From Rhizobium sp. ASV20 (GTDB taxonomy: Bacteria > Pseudomonadota > Alphaproteobacteria > Rhizobiales > Rhizobiaceae), in assembly GCF_016429015.1 (NCBI RefSeq), contig NZ_JAELTU010000069.1:1-36220 (forward strand): DNA of 36,220 nucleotides. Reading direction: 5' to 3'. The notes under the pieces were generated by a model. It worked only from the letters and a program-made list of their open reading frames with translations. It made no database searches and had not been told where the DNA came from. A program made the position numbers and the translations under genes. Positions 15,356 to 23,553 of this stretch are shown here, one piece after another (position 1 is the first letter of the stretch; each line of letters starts with the position of its first letter).

Positions 15356-16009
15356 TCAAAGATAAGAGGCGAGCATCGGCACGATTGGCTGGTAAGGAAC
15401 GTCGAAAAGCTCTTCGCGCTCGAAGCGGCTTCCGGTCTTCGTCAGCCGCACCAGGCGGCAAACATCGTCGGAAACGATCAGTGGTGCAATCATGGAGCCG
15501 CCTGAAACCAGTTGCTCGGCATAGAAGCGGGGCATGGTCGAAAAAGCTGAGGTCACCAGTATGCGATCGAAAGTGCCCTCGCCCTGCAGCCCGGCGCTGC
15601 CGTCTGCTTGTCGAATGATGACATTGCGCAGACCGAGCGCATCCATGCGCTGCTGTGCTGCCGTCGTCAGCGTCTTGTAGCGATCGATCGTCAGCACCCG
15701 CTCGACGATTCGCCCCATGACCGCGGCGGTGAAGCCGCTGCCGGTTCCGATTTCGAGAACACGATGGCCGGGTTTGATCTTCAAGCTGTGAAGAATGCGT
15801 ACGACGAGGTCGATGCCTTCCATGAAGGCACCGCACTCGATCGGAATGGTCCGGCTGGAATAGGCGTCATCGACAAATTGCGGAGGCACAAAAGGCAGGC
15901 GCGGCGTCTGCTCGACAGCCGTCATCAGATCGATATCCAATATGCCTTCAGCCCGCAGCCGCAGAACTACCGCTGCAAAGCCTTCCTTCTCCACCAAACG
16001 AGGCGTCAA
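15356..16009 (-). CDS. pcm: Protein-L-isoaspartate O-methyltransferase family protein
   Basis: The family repairs isoaspartyl damage in proteins with S-adenosylmethionine. The 217-residue product has TPRLPFVPPQF near 35 and the methyltransferase motif I VLEIGTGSGFTAAV at about 84-97, followed by RVLTIDR and a VTSAFSTMP block. The TTG at 16009 is chosen because GGAG lies 7 nt upstream (within the surE stop region) and MTPRLVEKEGF matches rhizobial homologues as I remember them; the frame runs to 16027. It starts 4 nt after surE. One departure: the canonical GQTIS substrate loop is replaced by CGAFMEG, so activity on isoaspartate may differ. Confidence 0.9.
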   Translation of the reverse strand: MTPRLVEKEGFAAVVLRLRAEGILDIDLMTAVEQTPRLPFVPPQFVDDAYSSRTIPIECGAFMEGIDLVVRILHSLKIKPGHRVLEIGTGSGFTAAVMGRIVERVLTIDRYKTLTTAAQQRMDALGLRNVIIRQADGSAGLQGEGTFDRILVTSAFSTMPRFYAEQLVSGGSMIAPLIVSDDVCRLVRLTKTGSRFEREELFDVPYQPIVPMLASYL

Positions 16010-16013
16010 TCCG

Positions 16014-16778
16014 TTACTCCATACCAAGCGCCCGCGCCACGCGGTCTTGCGCCGAATAATCCGTCAGATCCAGTTTCAAAGGCGTTACCGAAATGCGATT
16101 TTGCTTCAGCGCCTGAATATCTGTTCCCGGACGGAAGATACCGCTGCGTTCACCGAAACGCAGCCAGTAGTACGGGAAGCCGCGGCCATCTGCGCGCTCC
16201 TCCACCTGAACGTTGAAGGCCAGATTGCCCTGCGCCGTCACCTCCGTTCCGGCGACTTCGTCCGGGCGGCAGTTCGGGAAATTCAAATTCAGGAAAGTGC
16301 CGTCTGGAAGATCGACATTCAGGAGCTTGCCGAGCAGGGCGGGCGCATGCGCCTCCGCCACTTCCCAAGGAACGATGCGGGCGCCGTTGTCGTAGACATA
16401 GGCCTGGCTCAACGCGAAAGAACGAACACCCTGAAGCGTGCCTTCGATCGCCCCTGCGATGGTTCCGGAATAGGTGACGTCATCGGCGACGTTCGACCCC
16501 GAATTAACCCCCGACAGGATGATGTCGGGCTTCTTGTCCAGAACCTGGCGGATCGCCATGATTACGCAATCGGTCGGCGTTCCCCTGAGCGCATAATGCT
16601 TGTCGGAGACCTTGCGCATACGCAAAGGTTCGGAAAGGCTCAGCGAATGGGCAAGGCCGCTCTGGTCCGTCTCCGGCGCAACAACCCAGACATCATCGGA
16701 CAAAGTACGGGCAATGCGCTCTAGTGCCGCCAGACCTTCGGCATGAATGCCGTCATCATTGGTCAGAAGAATACGCAT
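16014..16778 (-). CDS. surE: 5'/3'-nucleotidase SurE
   Basis: SurE is a metal-dependent nucleoside monophosphate phosphatase linked to stationary-phase survival. The 254-residue product shows the family features: RILLTNDDG with the metal-binding D8 and D9, APETDQSGLAHSLS around residues 35-48, GTPTDCV, and SGVNSGSNVADDVTYSGTIAGA. It lies 15 nt downstream of serS and 4 nt upstream of pcm, so the three form one operon. Confidence 0.97.
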   Translation of the reverse strand: MRILLTNDDGIHAEGLAALERIARTLSDDVWVVAPETDQSGLAHSLSLSEPLRMRKVSDKHYALRGTPTDCVIMAIRQVLDKKPDIILSGVNSGSNVADDVTYSGTIAGAIEGTLQGVRSFALSQAYVYDNGARIVPWEVAEAHAPALLGKLLNVDLPDGTFLNLNFPNCRPDEVAGTEVTAQGNLAFNVQVEERADGRGFPYYWLRFGERSGIFRPGTDIQALKQNRISVTPLKLDLTDYSAQDRVARALGME

Positions 16779-16793
16779 CGCCCCACCACCCGA

Positions 16794-18077
16794 TTATGCT
16801 GCTTTTTCGATCCTTTTCAGACCACCCATATATGGCAGGAGTGCGTCCGGAACAGTGACCGAGCCATCGGCATTGAGATAATTCTCGAGCACGGCGATCA
16901 GGCAGCGGCCGACCGCAGTACCAGAGCCGTTCAGCGTGTGAACGAACTTGGTATTCTTGTCTTCCTTGCCGCGATAGCGGGCATTCATCCGGCGGGCCTG
17001 GAAATCGCCGCAGACCGAACACGAGGAAATCTCGCGATAGGTATCCTGCCCCGGCAGCCAGACTTCGAGGTCGTAGGTCTTGCGAGCACCGAAGCCCATG
17101 TCGCCGGTCGAAAGCGTCATGACGCGATAATGCAGGCCGAGGCGCTTCAGCACCTCTTCCGCACAGGCTGTCATCCGCTCGTGCTCGGCAATGGAGCTCT
17201 CGGCATCGGTGATCGACACCAGCTCGCATTTCCAGAACTGGTGCTGACGCAGCATTCCGCGCGTATCGCGACCGGCGGAACCGGCTTCCGAGCGGAAGGA
17301 TGGTGTCAGCGCCGTGAAGCGAAGCGGCAGCTTTTCCTGTTCGAGAATGTCGCCGGAAACGAGATTGGTCAGCGTTACCTCAGCCGTCGGAATCAGCCAG
17401 CGGCCATCCGTGGTCTTGAACAGATCCTCGGCAAATTTCGGCAACTGACCTGTTCCGAACATTGCTTCGTCACGGACCATCAGCGGCGAGCTGACTTCGG
17501 TATAGCCGTGCTCGCTGGTATGCAGATCAAGCATGAACTGGCCGAGCGCACGCTCCAGACGTGCCAACTGCGATGTCAGCACGGTGAAACGCGAGCCCGA
17601 AAGCTTCGTAGCGCGCTCGAAATCCATGTAACCGAGCTCTTCGCCGATCTCGTAGTGTTCCTTCGGCGGATGGTTCCACGTCGGCTTTGCACCCCAGGAA
17701 TGCTTGACGACATTGTCGTGCTCGTCCTTGCCGACCGGCACGTCCTCAAGCGGGATGTTCGGAATGCGCGACAGCGCGTCGTTAAGCTCGGCCGTCAGCA
17801 GGCGTTCCTGCTCTTCCGCGGCAGGCAACGAAGTCTTGATGTCTGCGACTTCGGCCTTCAGCTTCTCGGCAAGCTCGCTGTTCTTTTGCGCCATGGCCGC
17901 GCCGATCTCCTTCGAGGCGGAGTTGCGGCGGGACTGCATATCCTGGACGGACTGAACGACGGAGCGGCGCTTCTCGTCGAGCGCGATGAGGCTTTGCGAC
18001 AGAGACTCCATACCGCGCTTTGCAAGCGCTGCATCGAAAGCCTCGGCATTCTCACGAATCCATCTGATATCAAGCAT
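16794..18077 (-). CDS. serS: Seryl-tRNA synthetase
   Basis: This class II synthetase charges tRNA-Ser and also initiates selenocysteine charging where that pathway exists. The 427-residue product starts MLDIRWIRENAEAFD. The N-terminal antiparallel coiled-coil arm that grips the long variable arm covers about 30-100. Motif 2 (FRSEAGSAGRDTRGMLRQHQF) and motif 3 (NGSGTAVGRCLIAVLE) follow. The ATG at 18077 has a GGAA ribosome site. A 10-bp hairpin lies in its upstream region (18109-18132). Confidence 0.98.
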   Translation of the reverse strand: MLDIRWIRENAEAFDAALAKRGMESLSQSLIALDEKRRSVVQSVQDMQSRRNSASKEIGAAMAQKNSELAEKLKAEVADIKTSLPAAEEQERLLTAELNDALSRIPNIPLEDVPVGKDEHDNVVKHSWGAKPTWNHPPKEHYEIGEELGYMDFERATKLSGSRFTVLTSQLARLERALGQFMLDLHTSEHGYTEVSSPLMVRDEAMFGTGQLPKFAEDLFKTTDGRWLIPTAEVTLTNLVSGDILEQEKLPLRFTALTPSFRSEAGSAGRDTRGMLRQHQFWKCELVSITDAESSIAEHERMTACAEEVLKRLGLHYRVMTLSTGDMGFGARKTYDLEVWLPGQDTYREISSCSVCGDFQARRMNARYRGKEDKNTKFVHTLNGSGTAVGRCLIAVLENYLNADGSVTVPDALLPYMGGLKRIEKAA

Positions 18078-18108
18078 CTTCGTTCCAGGTCGTTTCCCAT
18101 GATTACAG

Positions 18109-18132
18109 CTCCGACCGAGACTTCGGTCGGAG
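18109..18132 (-). other. Perfect 10-bp hairpin between tatC and serS
   Basis: CTCCGACCGA and TCGGTCGGAG are perfect inverted repeats with a 4-nt loop, 32 nt upstream of the serS start. No T-run follows on either strand, so it is not a standard intrinsic terminator. It may be an mRNA processing or stability element. Confidence 0.5.
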
Positions 18133-18185
18133 GTCGAAACGGCAAATACCTGAGAAACGAGGCTAAGACTTCCCTCGCCTAGACG

Positions 18186-19007
18186 TCAATCCGTCTTGGC
18201 AACGTCGGAACTCTCGCCACTCTCTTCAAGCGCTTGCCGGGTACGCTGGCGTTCCACGAGTCGCGCCGCGTAGATGGAAATCTCGTAGAGAAGGATCGTC
18301 GGCAGTGCAAGACCGATCTGAGACATCGGATCCGGTGGCGTCAGCACGGCTGCAACGATAAAGGCGAAGACGATCGCGAACTTGCGCTTTTCCGCAAGCC
18401 AAGTCGATGTCAGCAATCCGACGCGCGCCAGCAGCGTGGTGATGACGGGCAGCTGGAAGACAAGGCCGAAAGAGAAGACCAGCGTCATGATCAGGCTCAG
18501 ATATTCCGAGACCTTCGGCATCAGCGCGATACCGACCTGACCATCGCCCGGCGCCTGCTGCATCTTCAGGAAGAACCACATCACCATGGGGGTGAAGAAG
18601 AAATAAACGAGTGCTGCACCCATCAGAAACAAGATCGGCGATGCGACCAGGAACGGCAGGAAGGCAGAGCGCTCGTTCTTATAAAGACCGGGAGCCACGA
18701 ATTTGTAGATCTGCGCGGCGATGATCGGAAAAGAGATCACCAGCGCGCCGAACATGGCGACCTTCACCTGGGTGAAGAAGAATTCTTGCGGCGCGGTATA
18801 GATCAACTCGGCCTTTGCGAGGTCGAGATGCGCCCATTCGACGGCCCATTTGTAGGGATAGACCAGATAGTTGAAGAGGTGCTTCGCTACCGCGAAACAT
18901 GCGATGAAGGCAACAAAGAACGACACCAGCGACCAGATGAGCCGCGTACGCAATTCCATAAGGTGTTCGATAAGCGGCTGCGGCTTATCGTCGATATCAC
19001 CCGTCAT
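18186..19007 (-). CDS. tatC: Sec-independent protein translocase subunit TatC
   Basis: TatC is the core receptor for twin-arginine signal peptides in the inner membrane. The 273-residue product has six hydrophobic segments and the N-terminal cytoplasmic signature IEHLMELRTRLI (E18, R20, R22). The ATG at 19007 overlaps the tatB stop by 4 nt (ATGA), indicating coupled translation. Confidence 0.97.
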   Translation of the reverse strand: MTGDIDDKPQPLIEHLMELRTRLIWSLVSFFVAFIACFAVAKHLFNYLVYPYKWAVEWAHLDLAKAELIYTAPQEFFFTQVKVAMFGALVISFPIIAAQIYKFVAPGLYKNERSAFLPFLVASPILFLMGAALVYFFFTPMVMWFFLKMQQAPGDGQVGIALMPKVSEYLSLIMTLVFSFGLVFQLPVITTLLARVGLLTSTWLAEKRKFAIVFAFIVAAVLTPPDPMSQIGLALPTILLYEISIYAARLVERQRTRQALEESGESSDVAKTD

Positions 19008-19669
19008 GCCTCGTCCTTCTTCTTCGGCGTCGTCTTGCTTGCTGTAGCACGCTTCCTGGGAGCTGCGGGCGTTTTCGCTACATCGGCGGTTGCCACTTTA
19101 CGTGGCGCACGCTTGGGCTTTTCCGTGACAACGGGTGTCGTTACAGCGGCGGCAGCGACTTCGTCGGCCTTCGTTACTGCCTTCGCACGCGGCTTTTTCG
19201 GCTTGGCAGCCGCAGGTTCGCTCGCAACGGTGACCGGTGTCGGGGGAACCACCGGCAGTGGGTTGCTTTGTGCCGAAGTTGCCGCAGGCGCTTCGGGCAG
19301 GCCGGCAGAAACACCCGGGATCGGCCCTTCCGGCAACGGCGTAGCTGCGACCGCAGGCTTGTCCGGCGTCGCCGAACGTTGCAGATCGGCCTTTATCTCG
19401 TTACCCATCTCACGCAGCGGGTTCATGGCCTCCCGCAGCGAATTCACCGGATTGAGCTTCTGCGCGTCGGCAATCGTCTGGCGTACGTCATCCAGATCCG
19501 CTTCACGCATCGCCTCATCAAATTGGGCACGAAAATCGCCGGCCATCTTGCGGGCCCGCGCCGTCATCTTACCGATTGTCCGCAGCGTTGCCGGTAGTTC
19601 CTTCGGGCCGATGACCACCAAGGCCACGACGGCAATAACCACCAGCTCCGACCAGCCTATATCTAACAT
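19004..19669 (-). CDS. tatB: Sec-independent protein translocase subunit TatB
   Basis: TatB pairs with TatC to bind Tat substrates. The 221-residue product begins MLDIGWSELVVIAVVALVVIGPKELP, giving the N-terminal membrane helix and the hinge at P22. An amphipathic helix follows (TLRTIGKMTARARKMAGDFRAQF). The C-terminal half is a long Ala/Pro/Lys-rich tail, usual in rhizobial TatB. The ATG at 19669 has AGGAG 8 nt upstream. The gene overlaps tatC. Confidence 0.96.
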   Translation of the reverse strand: MLDIGWSELVVIAVVALVVIGPKELPATLRTIGKMTARARKMAGDFRAQFDEAMREADLDDVRQTIADAQKLNPVNSLREAMNPLREMGNEIKADLQRSATPDKPAVAATPLPEGPIPGVSAGLPEAPAATSAQSNPLPVVPPTPVTVASEPAAAKPKKPRAKAVTKADEVAAAAVTTPVVTEKPKRAPRKVATADVAKTPAAPRKRATASKTTPKKKDEA

Positions 19670-19722
19670 GCAAAGGCTCCTAGGCGCACGGGAAGCCTTC
19701 GGGCCTCCGCTTGCCCGACTGT

Positions 19723-19935
19723 TTACTTGGTTTCGTCAGCCTTGTGCTCGACAGTGCGAGAGGTCGTCGATGCTGTCGTCTGCGTCGAGGTTTCGTCCTC
19801 GTCGTTCATGCCCTTCTTGAAGCTCTTGATGCCCTTGGCGACATCACCCATCAGCTCAGGGATCTTTCCACGGCCGAACAATAACAGCGCGATGGCCAGG
19901 ACGATGAGCCAGTGCCATATGCTTAGAGAACCCAT
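19723..19935 (-). CDS. tatA: Sec-independent protein translocase subunit TatA
   Basis: TatA oligomerises to form the Tat pathway's protein passage. The 70-residue product has a single N-terminal helix (MGSLSIWHWLIVLAIALLLF), the FGRGKIPELMGD hinge and an amphipathic helix (AKGIKSFKKGM). The ATG at 19935 is supported by GGGAG 9 nt upstream. The frame extends upstream to 20022, but that part is not TatA-like. It is the first gene of tatABC, 53 nt before tatB. Confidence 0.96.
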   Translation of the reverse strand: MGSLSIWHWLIVLAIALLLFGRGKIPELMGDVAKGIKSFKKGMNDEDETSTQTTASTTSRTVEHKADETK

Positions 19936-20174
19936 TGCGATAACTCCCGATTTCAATGTTCCCCACGATGTAAGACGTTTGCGTTTGTTTTTCAAACAAC
20001 AAAATGCACGGCATCCACGCATATCGGGATGACAAACACCGTCGGCGACGACCGAGCGTCTCCGGGTAAGGAGGATTGGAGCATAATCGCATCTACTGAT
20101 GGCAAAACAGAGACCTGCCGCCAGTTTTTGAAAGAAAAGTCTAATATTGAGAGTAGCGATACCGTCGAAAAGGC

Positions 20175-20897
20175 TCAGTCGTCCGAAGAGCCGCCGCTGG
20201 GCGAAAGCAGGCCCAGCTCTTCCAGATCCATCTGCGTGATCGGATCTTCGTCTTCCGTGAGTTCGTCGCTCATCAAAGGCGATGGTATGTTGAAATTGGC
20301 CGGAATGCGGCCAGACAGCAGCCCTGCCCCCTTCAATTCCTCGATTCCCGGCAGATCGCGCAGCTCCTCAAGGCCGAAATGATCGAGAAAATCCCTCGTG
20401 GTTCCGAGCGTGACTGGCCGACCGGGTGTGCGGCGGCGGCCGCGGAAACGAACCCAGCCGGACTCCATCAGCACATCGAGCGTGCCTTTGGATGTCTGCA
20501 CGCCTCTGATGTCCTCGATCTCGGCACGCGTCACCGGCTGGTGATAGGCAATGATCGCCAGGACCTCCAGCGCGGCACGCGACAGCTTGCGAACTTCGCT
20601 CTCATCACGCCGGATCACAAATGAGAGATCAGCTGCGGTTCGAAAGGCCCAGGCGCCATCGATCTGCACGAGATTGACGCCACGCATGGCGTAATCGGCC
20701 TTGAGTTTCCGCATTACGGCGGCGACATCGACATCTTTCGCGACACGATCGGCAATGAATGCCTCCGAAACGGGCTGCGCGGAGGCGAAAACCAGCGCTT
20801 CGGCGATACGCTCGGCTTCCGTAAAGCGACGATCGTCAGCCTCCGGCGCCACCGTCTCATGCTCGTTGTTCAGCTGATCGTCGTGCGGCTCGGCCAC
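20175..20897 (-). CDS. scpB: Segregation and condensation protein ScpB
   Basis: ScpB is the winged-helix partner of ScpA in the SMC condensin complex. The 240-residue product has two winged-helix domains with AEALVFASAQPVSE near 32-45, LSRAALEVLAIIAYHQPVTRAEIEDIRGV near 105-133, and TLGTTRDFLDHFGLEELRDLP. The start is GTG at 20897 with AGGGA upstream. It begins 15 nt after scpA. The downstream 239-nt gap to tatA shows no gene. Confidence 0.96.
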   Translation of the reverse strand: MAEPHDDQLNNEHETVAPEADDRRFTEAERIAEALVFASAQPVSEAFIADRVAKDVDVAAVMRKLKADYAMRGVNLVQIDGAWAFRTAADLSFVIRRDESEVRKLSRAALEVLAIIAYHQPVTRAEIEDIRGVQTSKGTLDVLMESGWVRFRGRRRTPGRPVTLGTTRDFLDHFGLEELRDLPGIEELKGAGLLSGRIPANFNIPSPLMSDELTEDEDPITQMDLEELGLLSPSGGSSDD

Positions 20898-20912
20898 GTT
20901 CGTATCCCTGCC

Positions 20913-21758
20913 CTATTCCGCAGCTTCAAGCGAGGAATGCTTCGGTCCACGCCGCATGTAAAGCGGCTGAAACGCGCCGTCCTGCCGAATTTCCATCTGC
21001 CCTTCCCGCACCAGTTCGAGCGACGCCGCAAAAGCACTGGCGATGGCCGTCACACGATCGTTCGCGCTTGTCATGTAACGCAGCAGGTAGTGTTCCAAGG
21101 CTGTCCAATCGGTGATCTCGCCGATCATCCGGTCCAAGATGACGCGGGCATCAGCCAGCGACCAGACCCGGCGCTTCTCGATCGTCACCTGCGTGATCGC
21201 TTGTCGTTGCCGCAAGCCGGCATAGGCGGTCAGCAGATCATAGAGGCTGGCATCGAAGGCGGATTGACGCCGATCCGGAATATGCTCAGGGGCACCGCGA
21301 ACAAAGATATCACGGCCGAGACGATTGCGGTTGACCAGATTCGTTGCCGCATCGCGCATGGCTTCGAGACGCTTCAGGCGGAAGGCGAGCGTCGCCGCCA
21401 TCTCCTCGCCGGTCGGACCGTCTTCCTTGCTCTGCTGTGGGATGAGCAGCTTGGACTTGAGATAGGCAAGCCAGGCAGCCATCACGAGATAGTCGGCCGC
21501 AAGTTCGATGCGAATACGCCGGGCTCTGTCGACGAACAACAGATATTGCTCGGCAAGCGCCAGCACCGATATCCTGGACAGATCGACCTTCTGGGTGCGG
21601 GCCAGATGCAGCAGCAGGTCGAGCGGGCCTTCAAAGCCGGCGATATCGATGACCAGAGCCGGCTCGTGCGAGCCGCGCTGCGTCTCGCCGTCTTGCCAGA
21701 TCTTGTCCATCGGCGTTGCCGACTGCTGTGGCTTTTCCGTGCCGCTTACCTTGTTCAC
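20913..21758 (-). CDS. scpA: Segregation and condensation protein ScpA
   Basis: ScpA is the kleisin that closes the SMC ring. The 281-residue product has the N-terminal block FEGPLDLLLHLARTQKVDLSRISVLALAEQY near 43-73, then LAADYLVMAAWLAYLKSKLLIP, and a C-terminal winged helix. The GTG at 21758 is preceded by GAGGAG at 8 nt spacing. An in-frame ATG 16 codons later is possible. It lies 24 nt after nagZ and 15 nt before scpB. Confidence 0.95.
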   Translation of the reverse strand: MNKVSGTEKPQQSATPMDKIWQDGETQRGSHEPALVIDIAGFEGPLDLLLHLARTQKVDLSRISVLALAEQYLLFVDRARRIRIELAADYLVMAAWLAYLKSKLLIPQQSKEDGPTGEEMAATLAFRLKRLEAMRDAATNLVNRNRLGRDIFVRGAPEHIPDRRQSAFDASLYDLLTAYAGLRQRQAITQVTIEKRRVWSLADARVILDRMIGEITDWTALEHYLLRYMTSANDRVTAIASAFAASLELVREGQMEIRQDGAFQPLYMRRGPKHSSLEAAE

Positions 21759-21782
21759 CCGTCAGCTCCTCGGAGTCCGATT

Positions 21783-22796
21783 CTATGCCACCGCAAACAT
21801 CGCATTGAATTCGGCGCGAAGCGTGGCTTCGTCGGAACCGTCATTCTTGCCGAACGCCGCTTCGACAGCCTTTGCTCTTGCCAGCGATGCTCCCGCCAAT
21901 GCAGGAACGTTGCCAACCACCTGCCGCATCTCGTCCATGACGCCGTTACAATGCAGCACGATATCGCAACCACCTGCAATAATATTTGCTGCGCGTTCGC
22001 CGATCGTGCCTCTCAAGGCGTTCATCGAGGTATCGTCGGACAGGAGCAGCCCCTGGAAGCCGATATAGCCACGGATGATCTCCTCGACCACCTTGCGCGA
22101 TGTCGTCGCAGGGTTATCCGGATCGATATCGGTGAAGACGACGTGACACGTCATCGCCATCAACTCGTCCTTCAACGCGACGAACGGGGCAAAATCATGA
22201 GCCTCGAGCTCCGCAAGTGGAACGGAAACGACAGGCAGCTCGTGATGCGAATCGGCAAAACCACGGCCATGGCCAGGCATGTGCTTCATCACAGGCAGCA
22301 CGCCGCCGGCCTTCAAGCCCTCGGCCGCCGCACGACCCATCTCCGTTACCGTCACCGGATCCGATCCATACGCGCGATTGCCGATGACATTGCTCGATCC
22401 TTCCACCGGAACGTCCAGCACCGGCAGGCAATCGACATTGATGCCGAACTTCAGCAAATCGAAGGCATGAAGCCGGGACATCAGCCAGGCGGCGCGCATA
22501 CCGCGCTGACGATCCTCGCGGTAGATGTCGCCCAAAGCCTGCCCGGAAGGATAATGCTGCAGGATCGGCGGGCGGATGCGCTGTACCCTGCCGCCTTCCT
22601 GATCGATGAAGACGGGAGCATCGCGTCCGACGCTGTCACGCAGGGACGCAACGAGATCGGCGATCTGCGCCGGCTCGGAAATGTTGCGTCCAAACAGGAT
22701 AAAGCCCCAAGGCTGCTCTCCCTGATAGAAGGAGCGTTCTTCGGGCGTGATAACGTGGCCGTTGCAGCCGAGGATCATGGATTTCGATTCGGTCAT
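21783..22796 (-). CDS. nagZ: Beta-N-acetylhexosaminidase NagZ (GH3)
   Basis: NagZ removes N-acetylglucosamine from anhydromuropeptides during cytoplasmic peptidoglycan recycling. The 337-residue product has the GH3 motifs FIDQEGGRVQR, KHMPGHGRGFADSHHELP (histidines of the mobile acid/base loop) and LLLSDDTSMNAL with the nucleophile aspartate at residues 254-255. The ATG at 22796 (MTESKSMILGC) matches the family start; the frame continues to 22853 without similarity. It lies upstream of scpA in the same direction. Confidence 0.96.
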   Translation of the reverse strand: MTESKSMILGCNGHVITPEERSFYQGEQPWGFILFGRNISEPAQIADLVASLRDSVGRDAPVFIDQEGGRVQRIRPPILQHYPSGQALGDIYREDRQRGMRAAWLMSRLHAFDLLKFGINVDCLPVLDVPVEGSSNVIGNRAYGSDPVTVTEMGRAAAEGLKAGGVLPVMKHMPGHGRGFADSHHELPVVSVPLAELEAHDFAPFVALKDELMAMTCHVVFTDIDPDNPATTSRKVVEEIIRGYIGFQGLLLSDDTSMNALRGTIGERAANIIAGGCDIVLHCNGVMDEMRQVVGNVPALAGASLARAKAVEAAFGKNDGSDEATLRAEFNAMFAVA

Positions 22797-22910
22797 GTCC
22801 GAATCATAATGGCTGACGCCGGGAAACGCGAGTGACGTCAAGGCGAGATACACAGGAACGGCGCGATGGACCCGAGATTGCGGGGTTCAAAGCCGCAAAC
22901 CACTCCAGCC

Positions 22911-23417
22911 TCACGTGATGTCCGCTGCGGGAGGGACATGATAAACGACAGAGCGATATTTAGGATTGCTTCGGCGCTCCTTCACCTCGCCGCCAAAAGC
23001 TTCAGCCATGCGTCTGCTGGCAATGTTATCCTCGGCGACCGGATACTCGAAGTGGCGGACGGGCAACGATCTACTCGCCCATCCAATCACCGCCCCGATC
23101 AGTTCTCGGCCGAGACCTTTTCCATGCATATCGCTGCGGAGCCAGATCCCAAGTTCAGGTGTATCGGAGCGGGCTGCATGCACACCGACGACACCGAGGA
23201 AGCGATTGTCATCACGTGAACGGGCGACGAAATGAAACTCCGCTCCCTCCTCTGCTGTATCCAGCCAGCCACGCCAGATTTCTTCGAAATCCGCGGGCGT
23301 TGCTGGCGGCTCCCAGGCCATGAAGCGTGTGATCACAGGCGAAATGTGGGCAAAAATATCCGGCGCATCGTCGGGCATGAAAAGTCCAAGCGTTGCGCGC
23401 TGGGTTGATAGATGCAT
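22911..23417 (-). CDS. GNAT-family N-acetyltransferase (RimJ/RimL type)
   Basis: This 168-residue acetyltransferase has the RimJ/RimL arrangement: FHFVARSRDDNRFLGVVGVH, ELGIWLRSDMHGKGLGRELIGAVIGWA with the acetyl-CoA P-loop GKGLGRE, and EYPVAEDNIASRRMAEAFGG. The acceptor is unknown; relatives acetylate protein N-termini or small amines. The ATG at 23417 sits just after a GGAAAGGGTGGG ribosome site; an ATG at 23441 is the alternative. It lies between the SPOR gene and nagZ and is set off upstream by the terminator at 23473-23514. Confidence 0.88.
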   Translation of the reverse strand: MHLSTQRATLGLFMPDDAPDIFAHISPVITRFMAWEPPATPADFEEIWRGWLDTAEEGAEFHFVARSRDDNRFLGVVGVHAARSDTPELGIWLRSDMHGKGLGRELIGAVIGWASRSLPVRHFEYPVAEDNIASRRMAEAFGGEVKERRSNPKYRSVVYHVPPAADIT

Positions 23418-23472
23418 GTCCCACCCTTTCCTATAAGCCATGACACACCCGAATATGCGGGCAGAGATCCGC

Positions 23473-23514
23473 CAAAAACAAATCCGCCCGCAGACTGATC
23501 GCTGCGGGCGGATT
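23473..23514 (-). terminator. Rho-independent terminator of the SPOR gene
   Basis: A perfect 13-bp stem (AATCCGCCCGCAG with CTGCGGGCGGATT at 23502-23514) with an 8-nt loop is followed on the minus strand by TTGTTTTTGG. It lies 40 nt after the SPOR gene stop. Confidence 0.9.
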
Positions 23515-23553
23515 GTTCCGTTCGAATTGAGCCGCTGCGGGCAGCTCAGCTCT

